64,000 bases of DNA from contig JAPEUQ010000013.1 of NCBI GenBank assembly GCA_027946365.1, forward strand, positions 434,001-498,000. The letters run 5' to 3'. Below the pieces are notes generated by a model. That model did not search any database. It saw only the letters and a program-made list of their open reading frames with translations, and was not told the origin of the DNA. Shown here piece by piece: positions 45,575 to 56,715 of this stretch; the stretch's first letter is position 1; every line of letters begins with the position of its first letter. The DNA is from Kalmusia sp. IMI 367209 (taxonomy: Eukaryota > Ascomycota > Dothideomycetes > Pleosporales > Didymosphaeriaceae). The translations under genes and the position numbers were made by a program.

Positions 45575-47905
45575 TCACACATCTTCAAGCCCTTCGAAAT
45601 TCAAGAAGTCGAACATACTCTGATCGCTAGCATCAATGTCCTCGGGAACGGACGCAGGATCCGCCATGAAAGCAAGTTCGGTCCCATTGGATAGGCTATA
45701 CTGTAAGCCGCCCACGGTATCGGTTCCAAAATCGAAGTCCCAACCTAGATCGCTAATCGGCATCTCCGAAATTTGTACATTGTCTACACCCGGTAAAGTT
45801 CGATTGTTTGTAAGCGCATCTGGATTCTGAGCGCGAGAGAGGACATCCGCTTTCGCGAGGAGTTCGCGGACCACTTCGGCTGCCGCAGGTTTTGACTGGA
45901 ACTCTAACACTGATACTGCGGTATCGAGAGCCTCACGAGCTACTGGTGTGGTAGGCTTGTTCGGGTAGGCTAGTAGATATCCAATGAGAGAGAGCGCCGC
46001 CGCCCATTGCCATTGCCACACCTCAATCCGACCATCCAGGTAGTTGGACCTTGTGCAGACTTGGTACAAGATATCGGTGATTGCAATGGCATGTTTAACG
46101 CAAGATAGAGCATGGACTTCTGTGTTAGGTATCATTGTCCCTTGCTTAGCGGAGAAAACAATGAACGGGCGAACCAGACTCATCGCCATGTTGTGATAAT
46201 AGATTTCCAGGATTATACCTTCCCGCATCTTAGGTCCACCTACTGATGTATCAAACTCTAGAGCTAATTCATCTGTAGAGAACGTTTCGTCGCCATTTTT
46301 TCGCTTCGGCCTGAGCACGGATGGAACATGTTGAACCCAAGTTCGTAGGTAGATCATCTTCGATGAGAGGAATTTTGCGCATTCCTCCAGGACGGCCGGA
46401 TCTTGATAAATTGAGTTCTTCCCGCTCTTGCTAAGTTCGTTCGCACATTGGCGGTAGAAGGTAACGTAGACAGCTCGAGTTGCTAGAAGAAGCTTAACGA
46501 ATTGCACCGTGAGCAATACTACACTTTTACTACCACCCGTGATCAGGCCCTCTTCCGAAGGCAATCTGCAGGTGACTTGGCTGCAATTCACAGCGAGTGG
46601 CCGACCAAGATCCATAGCAAACTTCATCTCCAGCGCATATGCAATCCACCATATGCGTCTCCTAAACTCGCGTTGCTCAACAAGCAGATCTTCGGGTGGC
46701 TCAAGATGAAGCCCCAACACTACGCCGATGCGGATCCCGCTGGCCATAACGCTATGAGCTGTGTTGTGCAGCCCTGAATTAGAAAGCCACATGACGTTCA
46801 GCAAATGACATTGGAAAGTCATAATCGAAGGTTCCTCTAGGTCATCGGTGAGCAGCTGTTGGCCCCTGCGATGCCACCACATTCCCGCCTTATCGGGTTC
46901 GATAATGTCCATCTGTATTGTAGTGGCAAGGCTCGGAGTAGATGCAGATAGCTGTGCTTGGTACTGCATACATAGCGCTAGAGTGATATCCACCAAAGCA
47001 GAAGAGCGTCGTAATGCCCGTGAAGAATCCCAGAGAGACTGGTAGTGTGCCTCAAATGACGCCTGGTCTAGTATGGCAATATTATTGTTCGAAGATTTCC
47101 AAAAGACCGCTAGATAGGCTTCTTCAGCTCCCCTGGATAGGTCTCCCTCATTCATCGGCGATGTTGGACGGAAGACGTCGCCATGGCTCTTTCTCGGTTC
47201 CCTTCCAGGCGTTGAGTCATTTGACGCGTAGGCACAAGCGGAACGTATATCGGAATGCTTCTCCTGGAGTGCGCTCTCCATGTAGGCCGACATCTGGTTG
47301 ATAAAGTAGAAAGAAGAAGACGTGCCATATGTTTGTTGACGAAAGCTAGATTTCCTTGTTGACACCACGTCCCAGTTGTAGTATTTCTTGTTCACGCCAA
47401 GCTCAGCTAATGGATCAAGATGAACTGGGAAAGCGTATGAGAGATTGGATTCGAGGGAGGTTGCTTCATGCACTTGGGGTGGTGCAGCCTCGTTCTCTCT
47501 ACTGTTCTCTTCATTTTCAGATGGCTGCATCTTCTCTAGCTTTTCTTCGAGTTCTTTCACACGATCATTCAAGCGGTCAATTACCCTGATTCACATTAGT
47601 TCCTCTATGTTGAGTACATATAGTTAGTGAGTAAGAAATATAGCATTGATGACGGACCTCATTGCTCTAGTAAATGTGCGCACTTCCTCTTTCCCATGCT
47701 CGGACGTGCATTTGCGACCCTTGTCTTTGCAATTTCGACATGGAACGCTTGCATCGCATTTGATTCTGTATGTCCGGCACCAAACGCATGCTCGCGATAC
47801 CTGATGCCTCCTGGGTCGGGATCTGTGGCTTGTTGATTTTGAGTCGTCGTGCTGCGGGCCGGTCGGCTCTGCTGTAAGTGTAGAGATGCCTAGAGTATGA
47901 AACAT
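45575..47905 (-). CDS. Zn(II)2Cys6 transcription factor with fungal-TF domain
   Basis: Exons 47905-47658 and 47585-45575 give 752 residues. The zinc cluster spans Cys40 to Cys66 with C-x2-C-x6-C-x5-C-x2-C-x6-C spacing (CVWC, CDASVPC, CRNCKDKGRKC). The intron falls just before a dimerisation coiled coil (VIDRLNDRVKELEEKLEKM). The fungal-specific middle domain has LLNVMWLSNSGLHNTA, SGIRIGVVLGLHLEPPE, EFRRRIWWIAYALE and GRPLAVNCSQVTCRLPSE. It is a nuclear regulator. The neighbouring MDR oxidoreductase, 427 bp downstream, is a plausible target; the sequence does not prove it. Confidence 0.93.
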
Positions 47906-48815
47906 GGTGTTATTGTAACGACTTAGACAACGCTTTTACTATAGAATAGTTCGTGTACATAGCGATGCTGAGAAGCAGGTCTTTGTGGCTGACTAGAGAA
48001 CCTTATATGCGACGCTTCTAAAGTCGATGGGGGCGGATCCGATGGCCTATCGTACTACGGCGAGAAAACAGGTACGCATAGCCCCACCGCCTGTGATACA
48101 AAATCAAGGCCACATAATTCTCGGCAAATTTTGAGTGTTAAGAACGGACTGTAGATTGATTGATAGCACTACTATTGTGGGTTTTGCCTACCTCCTCAGA
48201 TTCTTGCAGGCGCTAGTCACCCCCGGAGATAAGCTCACTCCGGTAAATCCTTCGCTGCCTCGAAACCTCGACCAGCGTCCAATATCTTGGAAGAATGTTT
48301 TCTTCATTTGCTCGCATATATCTTTGCATTATTTGGTTCTGGTCAGAAGTCGTGAAAAGGTATGTGAGTCGTCCAATGAAGTGACAGTCGTCTAATTCAG
48401 TAAAAGGTCTTGTGCGTGGTGCTGAACACCCCATGAGCCATGCATAGCATCGTCGACCGATATCAAGCGACTCAGTCTGCATCGTACTAATTACACGAGC
48501 TTCCGCAGGGCATTCGGTGTTATCAGACATTTCAGTCGCGATCTGAAAGGTCCGGCACCATATCATTGCATACACACTTGATCTTGTGTTACCCTAGAAG
48601 CCGAATCTATTATCCTATTCGACATAATGGTCCCAAAAATTGGTGTCTGTAACGTTGCCAAATTGACAGGCGCAGAGTCAAAGCTGCGCTAAGACAAGCT
48701 GTATTGAGCTTGTGTTGCGACGTAGCTCATCTATGTGTAGAGGCAATCAGACAGCATGTTTTAGAAATGAGTCTATAACATGCTATCTCATGTATTATTG
48801 CAGAGGTAAGACATA
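47906..48815. other. Intergenic, one doubtful frame
   Basis: This 910-bp spacer contains a 120-codon minus frame (48213-48575) that reads somewhat like protein near its end (RYWTLVEVSRQRRIYRSEL), but it has no recognised domain and no supported partner exons. It is not called as a gene. Confidence 0.5.
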
Positions 48816-50746
48816 TTAAACAGCCTGCACCTGAGCCACAGTCCCCGATACCTTTGAAGGACCCTTGCCGATCTGCTCTTGGCCCTTTTCAGACTCCGAA
48901 TCGTCCACCGAAGATCCTTGGATCATACTAACATCATTCGTTATACGCTCTTTGTCGAGCAGCTCTGCCTGTATCCCCGCATATGACTCCCAAGGATGCT
49001 TTCGGGCTTCAAACATAGCAGGATCCCTAAAAATACACGACAAGGCTATATAGGTCCCTCCGCCCAGGAACACTGCGAAAAGCCAACCAATTTTGTATAG
49101 GTTGACCCAGCCCTGAGCGATATCGGATGTTTTGTCGAATTGATAGGCGAGACCGGGGCAGAGGGGCCACACAGCCATAAAATATGCGGCATATGCTTTC
49201 CAATTCCAGCCTTTCTTGTACCAGTAGTCTGAGCACTGTTAGTTTTCATCCGTTCTAGCCGGAGAGTACCATCTTTACCCTTGTTCGACGTGTACATAGA
49301 GAGAACATCGACATTTCCTTTTCGCAGGAGATAGTCGCAAATTGCAATCGCAGGAATGGCACCCAAGAATAGACTGTATCCAGTGAGAAACGTGAGATAT
49401 GACTTAGCCGTTGCTAATATATGCCATGGTTGAATGATGAATCCAACCGTAAGGCCGAAAATCATCCCACGATTGATGTCGAGGTACTTAGGCACCAAGC
49501 AAGCAGAGTCGGCTCCGAAAGAGATCAAGTTAGCAGACAGATTCTTGATCTGTTCGGAAATTGCCATAATGGCCGCAAATAGGAATATGGCAAAGCGTAC
49601 ACCTCCACTGTAGTTGTGCGTCAATATGGCGTCGCACATGTCCCACAAATTCCAGTATGTCACTCCGTACTTATATGCAAGCGCATTTGTGCCAAGAATA
49701 CCGATCATGCATAGAGTCGTCTTCCAGAAAACGATTGTGAGAAACTGAGACCAGCCCGTACTGCTAGGAGTCTTGGCGTACCGAGCAATGTCTGGGTTTG
49801 AGGCAATCATAGGCGAAAATTGGCCGATGATGCTTTGTACGGCGAAGACGAACGCCCAGCCTAGTGACGAGCCATGGAGGACTTCGGGAGTAGCGTCATA
49901 TGATGTCGCACCTTTACTGCCAACAATCATACAGTAGATGAATATACCGATGGTGCATGGGGGAACGACTAGTGCCTTGATGGTCCAGAGATGCCGCATT
50001 TTGTGGATTTTGAGAGCCATGGCAGGATACGAGCAGATCCAGACGATGAAGCATGCGACAAATTTACGCGTCGTGATGTTAGCGCTCTCGGGAAGAGTAT
50101 TAGGCATCTTGTACCAAGAATCGCCAAAGATGCATCTGCATCGATGATGTTAGCGACCTATTGGCTTCGTTGTGATGGGAAGCTTTACCTTAAGGCCACG
50201 TCAAGGAACAAAGAGCTTTGGTAAACCGTTACACCAATCCATAAAATGGCCACAACTGCACGCGTGAAAACTGGGAACAGCGAACCGTATAGTCCTAAGT
50301 AAAAACGTCTTAGCAGTAGACTCTCTCATGCATGTGAAAGAAGGCAACTTACCGAATGAAACACGCTGTAGTGTTGGGAATCCGATGTGATACACAGCAG
50401 ATTGCCTAGAGTTGAAGGATGTGGCGATGCCACTGACAACAGAGCCCACAAAGCACGCGAGCACTGCTTGCCACCAGTTGATCTTCAGACTCAGCAACGA
50501 AGAGGCAGCAGCCCATCCTCCAGACGTAAAGCTATACGAGAACCAAAGGGCGAAGTAGCTGAACCATGTCCATGTGCGTTCCGAGGGTGGGGTGGGGTCC
50601 ATATGAGCGTTCGACCAGATGAAGCCATGGCTGGAGGGCGCAAAATCGGATGACTTGACTTCGATGGCATTCTTGAAACCTTCTTTTGTGGTGAGTGCAA
50701 CTTTGGTCTTGCCGCAAAATTGACTGAAGTCGGCTTTCTTCACCAT
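48816..50746 (-). CDS. NCS1 family permease, second type
   Basis: Exons 50746-50353, 50294-50189, 50135-49279 and 49228-48816 give 589 residues. About twelve membrane helices are present. NCS1 hallmarks are PPSERTWTWFSYFALWFSYSF (helix 1), HIGFPTLQRVSFGLYGSLFP (helix 3), SIIGQFSPMIASNPDIARYAKTP (helix 6) and WHILATAKSYLTFLTGYSLFLG. The cytosolic tail is Ser/Glu-rich. NCS1 carriers import purines, pyrimidines, allantoin, thiamine, pyridoxine or nicotinamide riboside with H+. The helix 1 sequence differs from the permease at 25.5 kb, so the substrate should differ. The gene is the left member of the apparent cluster, and a CTCGGCCGAG palindrome lies 377 bp upstream of its ATG. Confidence 0.88.
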
Positions 50747-51428
50747 GGTGACGGTCTATGCAAAATGTTTGAACTTGAGTGCTAAGTGACACGACAGATC
50801 CGCCACAGTGGTAATTTGATATCTATCGTAAATAGGAAGGTTATGTGTTCTAAAAGATGGCGTACCTCCTCCTAGGTGAGGCCGAATGTCATATCGTTAT
50901 CAGCCAAGACCTTATCACAGTCACACTGTGCGACATAGTTGGGAGGGGTCCAGATGTCTGGAAACCTGGGGTACCGAATCCGCCATGTGCTGCAAAGGGT
51001 CGGTGTCGTTTTACTGTGGGGTTCGCCAATTAGATACGATAGGAAAACAGATCATCCCCTGTATCGATAATTTCGGTGTTGCCCTCATGTATGTCGATAG
51101 TGGAGTAGTACGGATAAAAGGCCTCGGCCGAGCGCGTTATCTTGACGAATCGTAATCGTGAGTAAACATCGGCCGACGCTAAGACGTTGTTGGCATAGTT
51201 TATATCCGAACCTCCAGATATCTATCTCACGAGCATGAAAGTCGCAAGCTGGGTCGAGGAAGGGTAGCCAATCAATGTCTATATGTCGTTGAGGGAAGAG
51301 GTACTGTTTAGTGTGAAAACTTGGACTCTGTTCACTGTTGCTTGAAGCCGCTTCGGTAAGCGTCACAATGAATTACAGGGACTTCGTCATGTCAAAATAG
51401 TTGGAGACAGGTTTCCTTCTAATACACA
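50747..51428. promoter_or_regulatory. Divergent promoter between permease and oxygenase pseudogene
   Basis: This 682-bp spacer carries the palindrome CTCGGCCGAG at 51123-51132. Small frames here are unsupported. Confidence 0.45.
51122..51133. promoter_or_regulatory. CCTCGGCCGAG palindromic motif
   Basis: The ten central bases CTCGGCCGAG read the same on both strands. The flanking bases match the site at 58288-58299 except for the last one (C instead of G). Inverted CGG half-sites are the usual target of Zn(II)2Cys6 dimers. Confidence 0.5.
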
Positions 51429-52570
51429 ATGGATATTGGTGCAAAAATAGAGATATCTTTGACATATTTGCTTCATTCAACGTCCGAAGAGGTCTTAAAA
51501 GCATTGTCAACTGTTGGATCCATCCACCTGGACTTAGCAGGGACTGGGATCAAACAAGCAGACATTGATCGAGCATTTGAACTTTCCGAACTCATTCATA
51601 CCTTACCTCACAGAGATCGAGAGGGTCTTTGGAAGGACGCTACTAGCAATGGGTACTTCGGACAAAACAATTCTCTAGATGAAAGGACCACCAGGCCAGA
51701 TCTGAAGGAAACATGAACCTGGGGTCGCTTTAAATCGTCGGCCGGGGAATCAGAAACTAGCCGACTTCTCCCACAATCTTTACAACAATACCGGCAGGAA
51801 ATTGTTGAATTTGACAGCCAAGTGCTTCGAAGCATCGTTACGAGTGCGCGATATTCTGTCAAAAGCTTTCAATGTACAAAACCGCCGATGCCTGAATACG
51901 TCCTACTAATATTGCATTAAAGCTTCCCGAATACTATTTTAGGTCAACTCACAGACATGCAGCCTCTAACGCATTATCTCTCCTCCGCTATCCCGCTCTG
52001 ACCAAGCCTCCGACAGGCGATGATATCCATGCCGGGAGTCACAAGGGTAAGCCTTCTTACCATCAATTTGCTGGACATTACTGACTCTTTGCATGGTATA
52101 AGATGTAAGCCATAGCTCTGAAATATCAGTCGACTGAGTACTACATCTAATATTGATAATAAGGCGATATCACACTTCTCTTTCAAGAGATGCATGGCCA
52201 GCCAGGTCTCCAAGTCTACCTCTTAACTGAGTTTAGCAAGAAGTCAAAAGGCATTTAACTGATACAGGGAGACGTGGATCTAGATTCTGGGATACGGATC
52301 TCGGCCCCAATTGTGCCAAATACCATTCTGGTATGTCAGCGACTATCTAAACACAGCGAAAGCAGTATGTCACTAATGCATGTAGGTTAACGTGGGTCTC
52401 ATCTTGGAGGGTATGATGAACAAACTTTGAAAAGCAAGTCCATCGTGCAGTGTTCCCTCCTACTGCGCAAGATACATTGCCGAAGACTAGAAAGTCGATT
52501 CCTTACTTCAGCACGCCTAATCATGACATTGTAATCCACCTTCCTTCGCTGCTCTCAAGTTAGAGTTGAT
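51429..52570 (+). pseudogene. Decayed isopenicillin-N-synthase-like 2-oxoglutarate/Fe(II) oxygenase
   Basis: Pieces of one oxygenase lie in order but in broken frames. 51429-51716 has the N-terminal region (SLTYLLHSTSEEVLKALSTVG, RAFELSELIHTLPHRDREG), ending at TGA. 51717-51880 continues in the same frame past that stop (RLLPQSLQQYRQEIVEFD). About 51950-52050 gives SNALSLLRYPALTKPPTGDD and IHAGSH with the first iron-ligand His. About 52163-52225 gives GDITLLFQEMHGQPGLQVYL. About 52270-52330 gives SAPIVPNTIL, and 52387-52428 gives VNVGLILEGMMNKL up to a stop. A +1 shifted frame then gives VHRAVFPPTA with the distal His region. The HxD motif itself is damaged at the second intron site. I describe it only as a relic. 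The functional ancestor would be a family member of about 330 residues. Confidence 0.75.
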
Positions 52571-53471
52571 AGCGATGATTCAGATCATGAACTATGTCGA
52601 GCTTGGACGAAAGGTATTTACGAAAGAAGTTAGGTCCACCCCTGGTTGTGCTGATCAAATGCAAGTCTAATAACGGCAAGTACGCCGACAGTTGGTGAGT
52701 TTTTCACTAAGAGAATAAGACTAGCAGGTATAACTTAGATTCACTACACTTCTTGGGCTAGCTGAACAGACTTATCGGAGGAATGAATGTCTACGCGTCA
52801 TCTCTCATCATCGAAGCCCTCCCCGTCTAGACAAATAGATGAATACGAACCTTTACGACGCATAGCAAAACGGACGTACAAAAGTAGAACGTTGAAGGCA
52901 AGGTTGTGTATGTACACTAGTCATTTGTGGTTACGGGGAGCGGATACACTATGAATAGCACTTTGTTACAGGATACGGAAGGCATAATTGGGGTCCTAGT
53001 AGATTCCCGCTGTTTGAGATCTGCATGGCAGATACCCTAGCTAGCGCCGAACTTTCTAACTACAAATCATTTTCAGGGTAATAAAACCCTCTTGTCCAAT
53101 AAAAATTTCTGGAATAATGCTGACTGTAGCTACCACAGCACACCTAGGGCGCGTAAACCTTACCGCTTCGAGGTTAGTTCCACCCCATACCAATTTGGCC
53201 CCCGGTAACCAGCAACCTCGCCGATTAGGCCACCTAAGGACATACACATGTGTAGGATAGCCTGGTAACCTTACGGTGTGTATGGGTAGCCTCGCCCGAC
53301 CATAGAGTGTAGTCGGCGAGATGGTTTATGGCTGTGGTTGAAAATACTCTGCTTGACTTGCGTAGGGCAGTATATAACTCCAAGGCTGGTCTCTATTTTA
53401 CTTTCACCATCACAACAATCATTCAGTCTTCAAATCTCATATTTCTCAGATATTCTCAAGCTTCTTCCAAC
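52571..53471. other. Intergenic with TATA-like promoter of the protease
   Basis: About 0.9 kb without a gene. TATATAA at 53371-53377 stands about 95 bp upstream of the protease ATG and is followed by a CT/CA-rich leader. Confidence 0.5.
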
Positions 53472-54332
53472 ATGAAAATTGCAGCTTTGTTCATTTCGAT
53501 CCTTGGCCCAATCACCGCTTTTGGCATCGACTGCTCGAATGAAGACTTCGATTATGATCCGCTTGCCATCAGCCCAAGAGAATACAAACGCAGTCTTAGC
53601 ACGCTTCAAACACGAGCTCTCACACAAATCGATGCTCATGTTCACGTTCTCGTTTCGAACAAACCTGACACGCCCCCGAAAGCTGTCGTACAAAAGAAAA
53701 TAGACTTCCTGAACAGCAATTTCAAGCCTTGGAATTATCATTTCAATCTCAAGAGCGTCGAAACGACGGTAAATACGGAATGGGCTGCAGGTATCGATAA
53801 CGACAAGCAGGCCAAAACTAAGGCTCTACACAAAGGGGACTACCAGAGTCTCAACGTCTACATGGTCGAAGGTGCTGGCAGCGGATTATGCTCCCTTCCT
53901 GCGGCTGGTACTGGACCCATCAGCCAAGCCACGCTCGATGGGGATGGCTGTTTCGTCCCATGGGGCCCGAGCACGAATTCAAGCACGTTGACTCATGAAG
54001 TGGGACATTGGATGGGCCTCTTCCATGTTTTTCAAGGTGGCTGTGATAGTGCCGATGGCTGCGATGACACGGCACCGCAAGAAGGACCTTCGCGCGCGAA
54101 CATGGGGACTCCCGGAAACCTCAATAGTTGTCCAGCAAAGGCACAATGCAATGGAAACGGCAAACAAAATGTGAAGAATTTCGTAAGTAAACACACATGT
54201 GGGTAAAGTCGCAGCTAACTTGAAATACAGATGGACTATAGCGACTGTGCGCAAGAGTTCACGCCATGTCAGGGTGGACGAATGGATGTTGCTTTCACCA
54301 CTAGGCGGAAAGGAAGAGAGGTTCAAGGCTAA
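53472..54332 (+). CDS. Secreted M43 (pappalysin/MEP1-type) zinc metalloprotease
   Basis: Exons 53472-54182 and 54231-54332 give 270 residues. A signal peptide (MKIAALFISILGPITAFG) is followed by a propeptide-like region. The metzincin zinc motif HEVGHWMGLFH (His175, Glu176, His179, His185) and the Met-turn MDYS at about residue 238 are intact. The second exon also provides the terminal Cys pair. The Cys-rich loop CDSADGCDDT is typical of fungal M43B proteases. Fungal members are secreted and degrade host or environmental proteins. The strong TATA box fits an inducible secreted enzyme. Its place within a catabolic cluster may be coincidental. Confidence 0.93.
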
Positions 54333-54453
54333 CAAACGAACATACAAGGAATTCACATATAGGACTCGGTCTCGCTATTACGAATTATTAACATAGATCT
54401 TGTATGTCTTTTTCCAAACGTGAATATTTAACAAAATGCAACCATAAAATCGT
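54333..54453. other. Short convergent spacer
   Basis: Only 121 bp separate the stops of the protease and the first TauD-type gene, so the two 3' untranslated regions probably overlap. Confidence 0.5.
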
Positions 54454-55855
54454 TCAACTAGCCACAGGGATTGTGAATAAGCCCATATCTGCAGGACCAA
54501 CACTTGCCCCAATATTAGCCTGATGCATAGTCCTCGGGCCAAATTCAATCGGATAGTCAACTGCAGTGTGCATGACCATATAATTTGCCCACATAACAAC
54601 ATCTCCCTCATCCGTCTTCGGAAGCAATATATACTCTGGCTTCAGTACTCTCTCCTGGATTGGCTTGAGGAAAGCTCGTATTTCTTCGACTTTGGTGATG
54701 ACTCGCGGCTCCTCGGTGAGCGAAGACCGGAGAAAAAGTTTCCGTGCACATATACCATGAACTTGGAAAGCACGCTCCTCATTCACTGGATTGACCCATA
54801 CCTGTATATATTAGTTTCCATCCTCCTCACGCTTTTTCATTGTCATGGCAAGGACTTACCATTGGGTAGCGCTTCACCTTACTCTCTTCGAACTCCCCTA
54901 GTTCTTCAACGGGTTTTTCTTTGCCTTCACTCTCAAGCCCCAGGCCATTTGTCCGCCCACTACAATCACCGATCCACTTATACGGATGCGGAGCATATTC
55001 TACCCACGAATGATCCGCAAATTTGCGCTCTTCGTCCGTCATAAGTTCGTACGCCTGGACATTGCTGAAGAAAGCAGTAAGCCCAGGCTCACTTTTCATC
55101 TCGTAATTGCTACCATCGTCCCAGCGTATACTCATCTCAGGTTTCGTTGGACGTGTAATGCATCGCAGGACTGTGAACCAGGCCGGATCTCTGTCATATA
55201 GTGGTGCGTCGATATGCCACCTCTGAAATCGACTGATGCCTTTTCGGAAATCCTCGAGGGGAAGCTTTTTGAGGTGGAAGTCGTTGGACAGGCCCTTGTG
55301 GATTGTCATATTTTTGATTCCATAGTGGTCTTCACCTTGAAAACCTTTGCCGATGAGACGGACGTTCTCAGCTCCGGGAATGCCGACCACCTCCCTGCTA
55401 GCCTAGTAAAATTAGAAGACTTATCTTGAGGAAGAAGACAATCGGCTCACTGATAGAAGACCGCCGTTCTTGGAGAACGTTTTCATGTCACCGTGCGAGT
55501 GCAGTTGCGGCGCGTTGGGATCGAAACGGGTTACTAGTTCCCATTGCTTGATAGGTGGTAAATCCTTTTGATTTTTTACAACGACTACCTGTTCTCATAT
55601 TAGTCATATCGGGGAGAAACGTCGTCCTTCGCTGCGCATACTTTGTGGGTCCAAATAGCATCGGCAAGGGCACGAACATCAGCATCTACGTTTCAGTAAG
55701 TAAAACTATTGTACGTTGCGGGATCAGATCATACCAGAGATTTCATTGAGATCCAAGCATTCAGCGACGACGCCGAAGTTTGTCTTGTCTTTCACTGATT
55801 TGGAAATAGGTGTCACAGTGAAAGATGGTTCTAACGCTGTCGCACTTGTAGACAT
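54454..55855 (-). CDS. TauD/TfdA-type 2-oxoglutarate Fe(II) dioxygenase 1
   Basis: Exons 55855-55735, 55685-55642, 55588-55451, 55402-54860 and 54801-54454 give 397 residues. The iron ligands are His164 and Asp166 (RWHIDAPLY) and His360 (VMHTAVDYP). The 2-oxoglutarate-binding Arg is in FGPRTMHQANIGAS. Between them lie RWDDGSNYEM and WVEYAPHPYKWIGD, the fungal TauD/XanA-like core. Enzymes of this family hydroxylate sulfonates, phenoxyacetates or xanthine, releasing succinate and CO2; no transit peptide is visible. The tyrosine and histidine spacing resembles fungal xanthine dioxygenase (XanA), but the substrate cannot be fixed from sequence. It is a paralogue of the gene at 56716-58157. Confidence 0.92.
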
Positions 55856-56715
55856 ATTGATTGTCCCTCCTACAGTCGAATCTGTGAACAGATAAGGTAG
55901 GACGATTATCTGTAGTATCAAGTGTTGCGCTGACCACTTTCAATGCTCACCTCGACCTCAACCTAAGACTTCTCTTGGCAAATGATATGTGTGTCCGGTC
56001 TCAGGAAGTCCAATACTTAATTAGGCGTTGCAGCTATGGCTCAAGATGCCAAGTGCCTCGGCCGACAACCCGAGCTGTTTCCTTATCATCTCGGTCGAGG
56101 CTCGGTTAGCAATGTCCACGGATCATTGTGCCCGCTCATGAAACTCTGATGAATTAATGTAATTATGTATCTTGAAAAACATTCACTGGTCTAGATTTGG
56201 CAATTTTTCAGTTCCCATGGATTGATGTCGGAGCGCTCCGAATGAGATATCATAGCAACTTGGGGCTTGATTGGAATTGGTCCTATCGCAGAAGTCGGGT
56301 AGTCGTTCTATTGGCACCTACACAGCCTACACAATGCATAAACAAGTTTTACGAATTTGAAACGTCGTGTAATTTTGCACGTGGTTTTTCTCAACAGCTA
56401 TATAGACAGTTCGCCAGTGTGACTTAATTATCTAACACGCAAAAGCCATCAGTATTAGTTGACAAGTTTTGACAGATATTGAAACATCACAAAGCTAATG
56501 CTGTCTTCAGCATTGGTCGGAATTAAGTCAAAGAAGAATTCTTTTGCAGTATGGTTATGATGATGTGTAAGGTCGAACATTCGAATGAGCAGCGCATTGA
56601 CATGGGAGATCTTATAATTGAACCACACAACATCTATATACATCATATAGCTTCAATGACATCAAGAATTCTTATCGTCCCCCAACACGTCTTATTTCTG
56701 AAGACTGACGTCAAT
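55856..56715. promoter_or_regulatory. Promoter of dioxygenase 1
   Basis: This 860-bp spacer lies between two minus-strand dioxygenases. It contains CCTCGGCCGAC at 56056-56066, 201 bp upstream of the ATG. Otherwise it is AT-rich with short, unsupported frames. Confidence 0.45.
56056..56066. promoter_or_regulatory. CCTCGGCCGAC motif
   Basis: It matches ten of the eleven first bases of the palindrome found at 58288-58299, in the same orientation. It is placed in the promoter of dioxygenase 1. Confidence 0.45.

Noticed and set aside
48213..48575. 120-codon minus frame between the regulator and the permease
   Set aside because: Partly protein-like but no domain, no ATG context comparable with neighbours and no splice partners.
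53120..53260. Structured-looking region with short inverted segments, considered as a tRNA or solo repeat
   Set aside because: No B-box GGTTCGANTCC, no cloverleaf pairing and no terminal repeats could be found.
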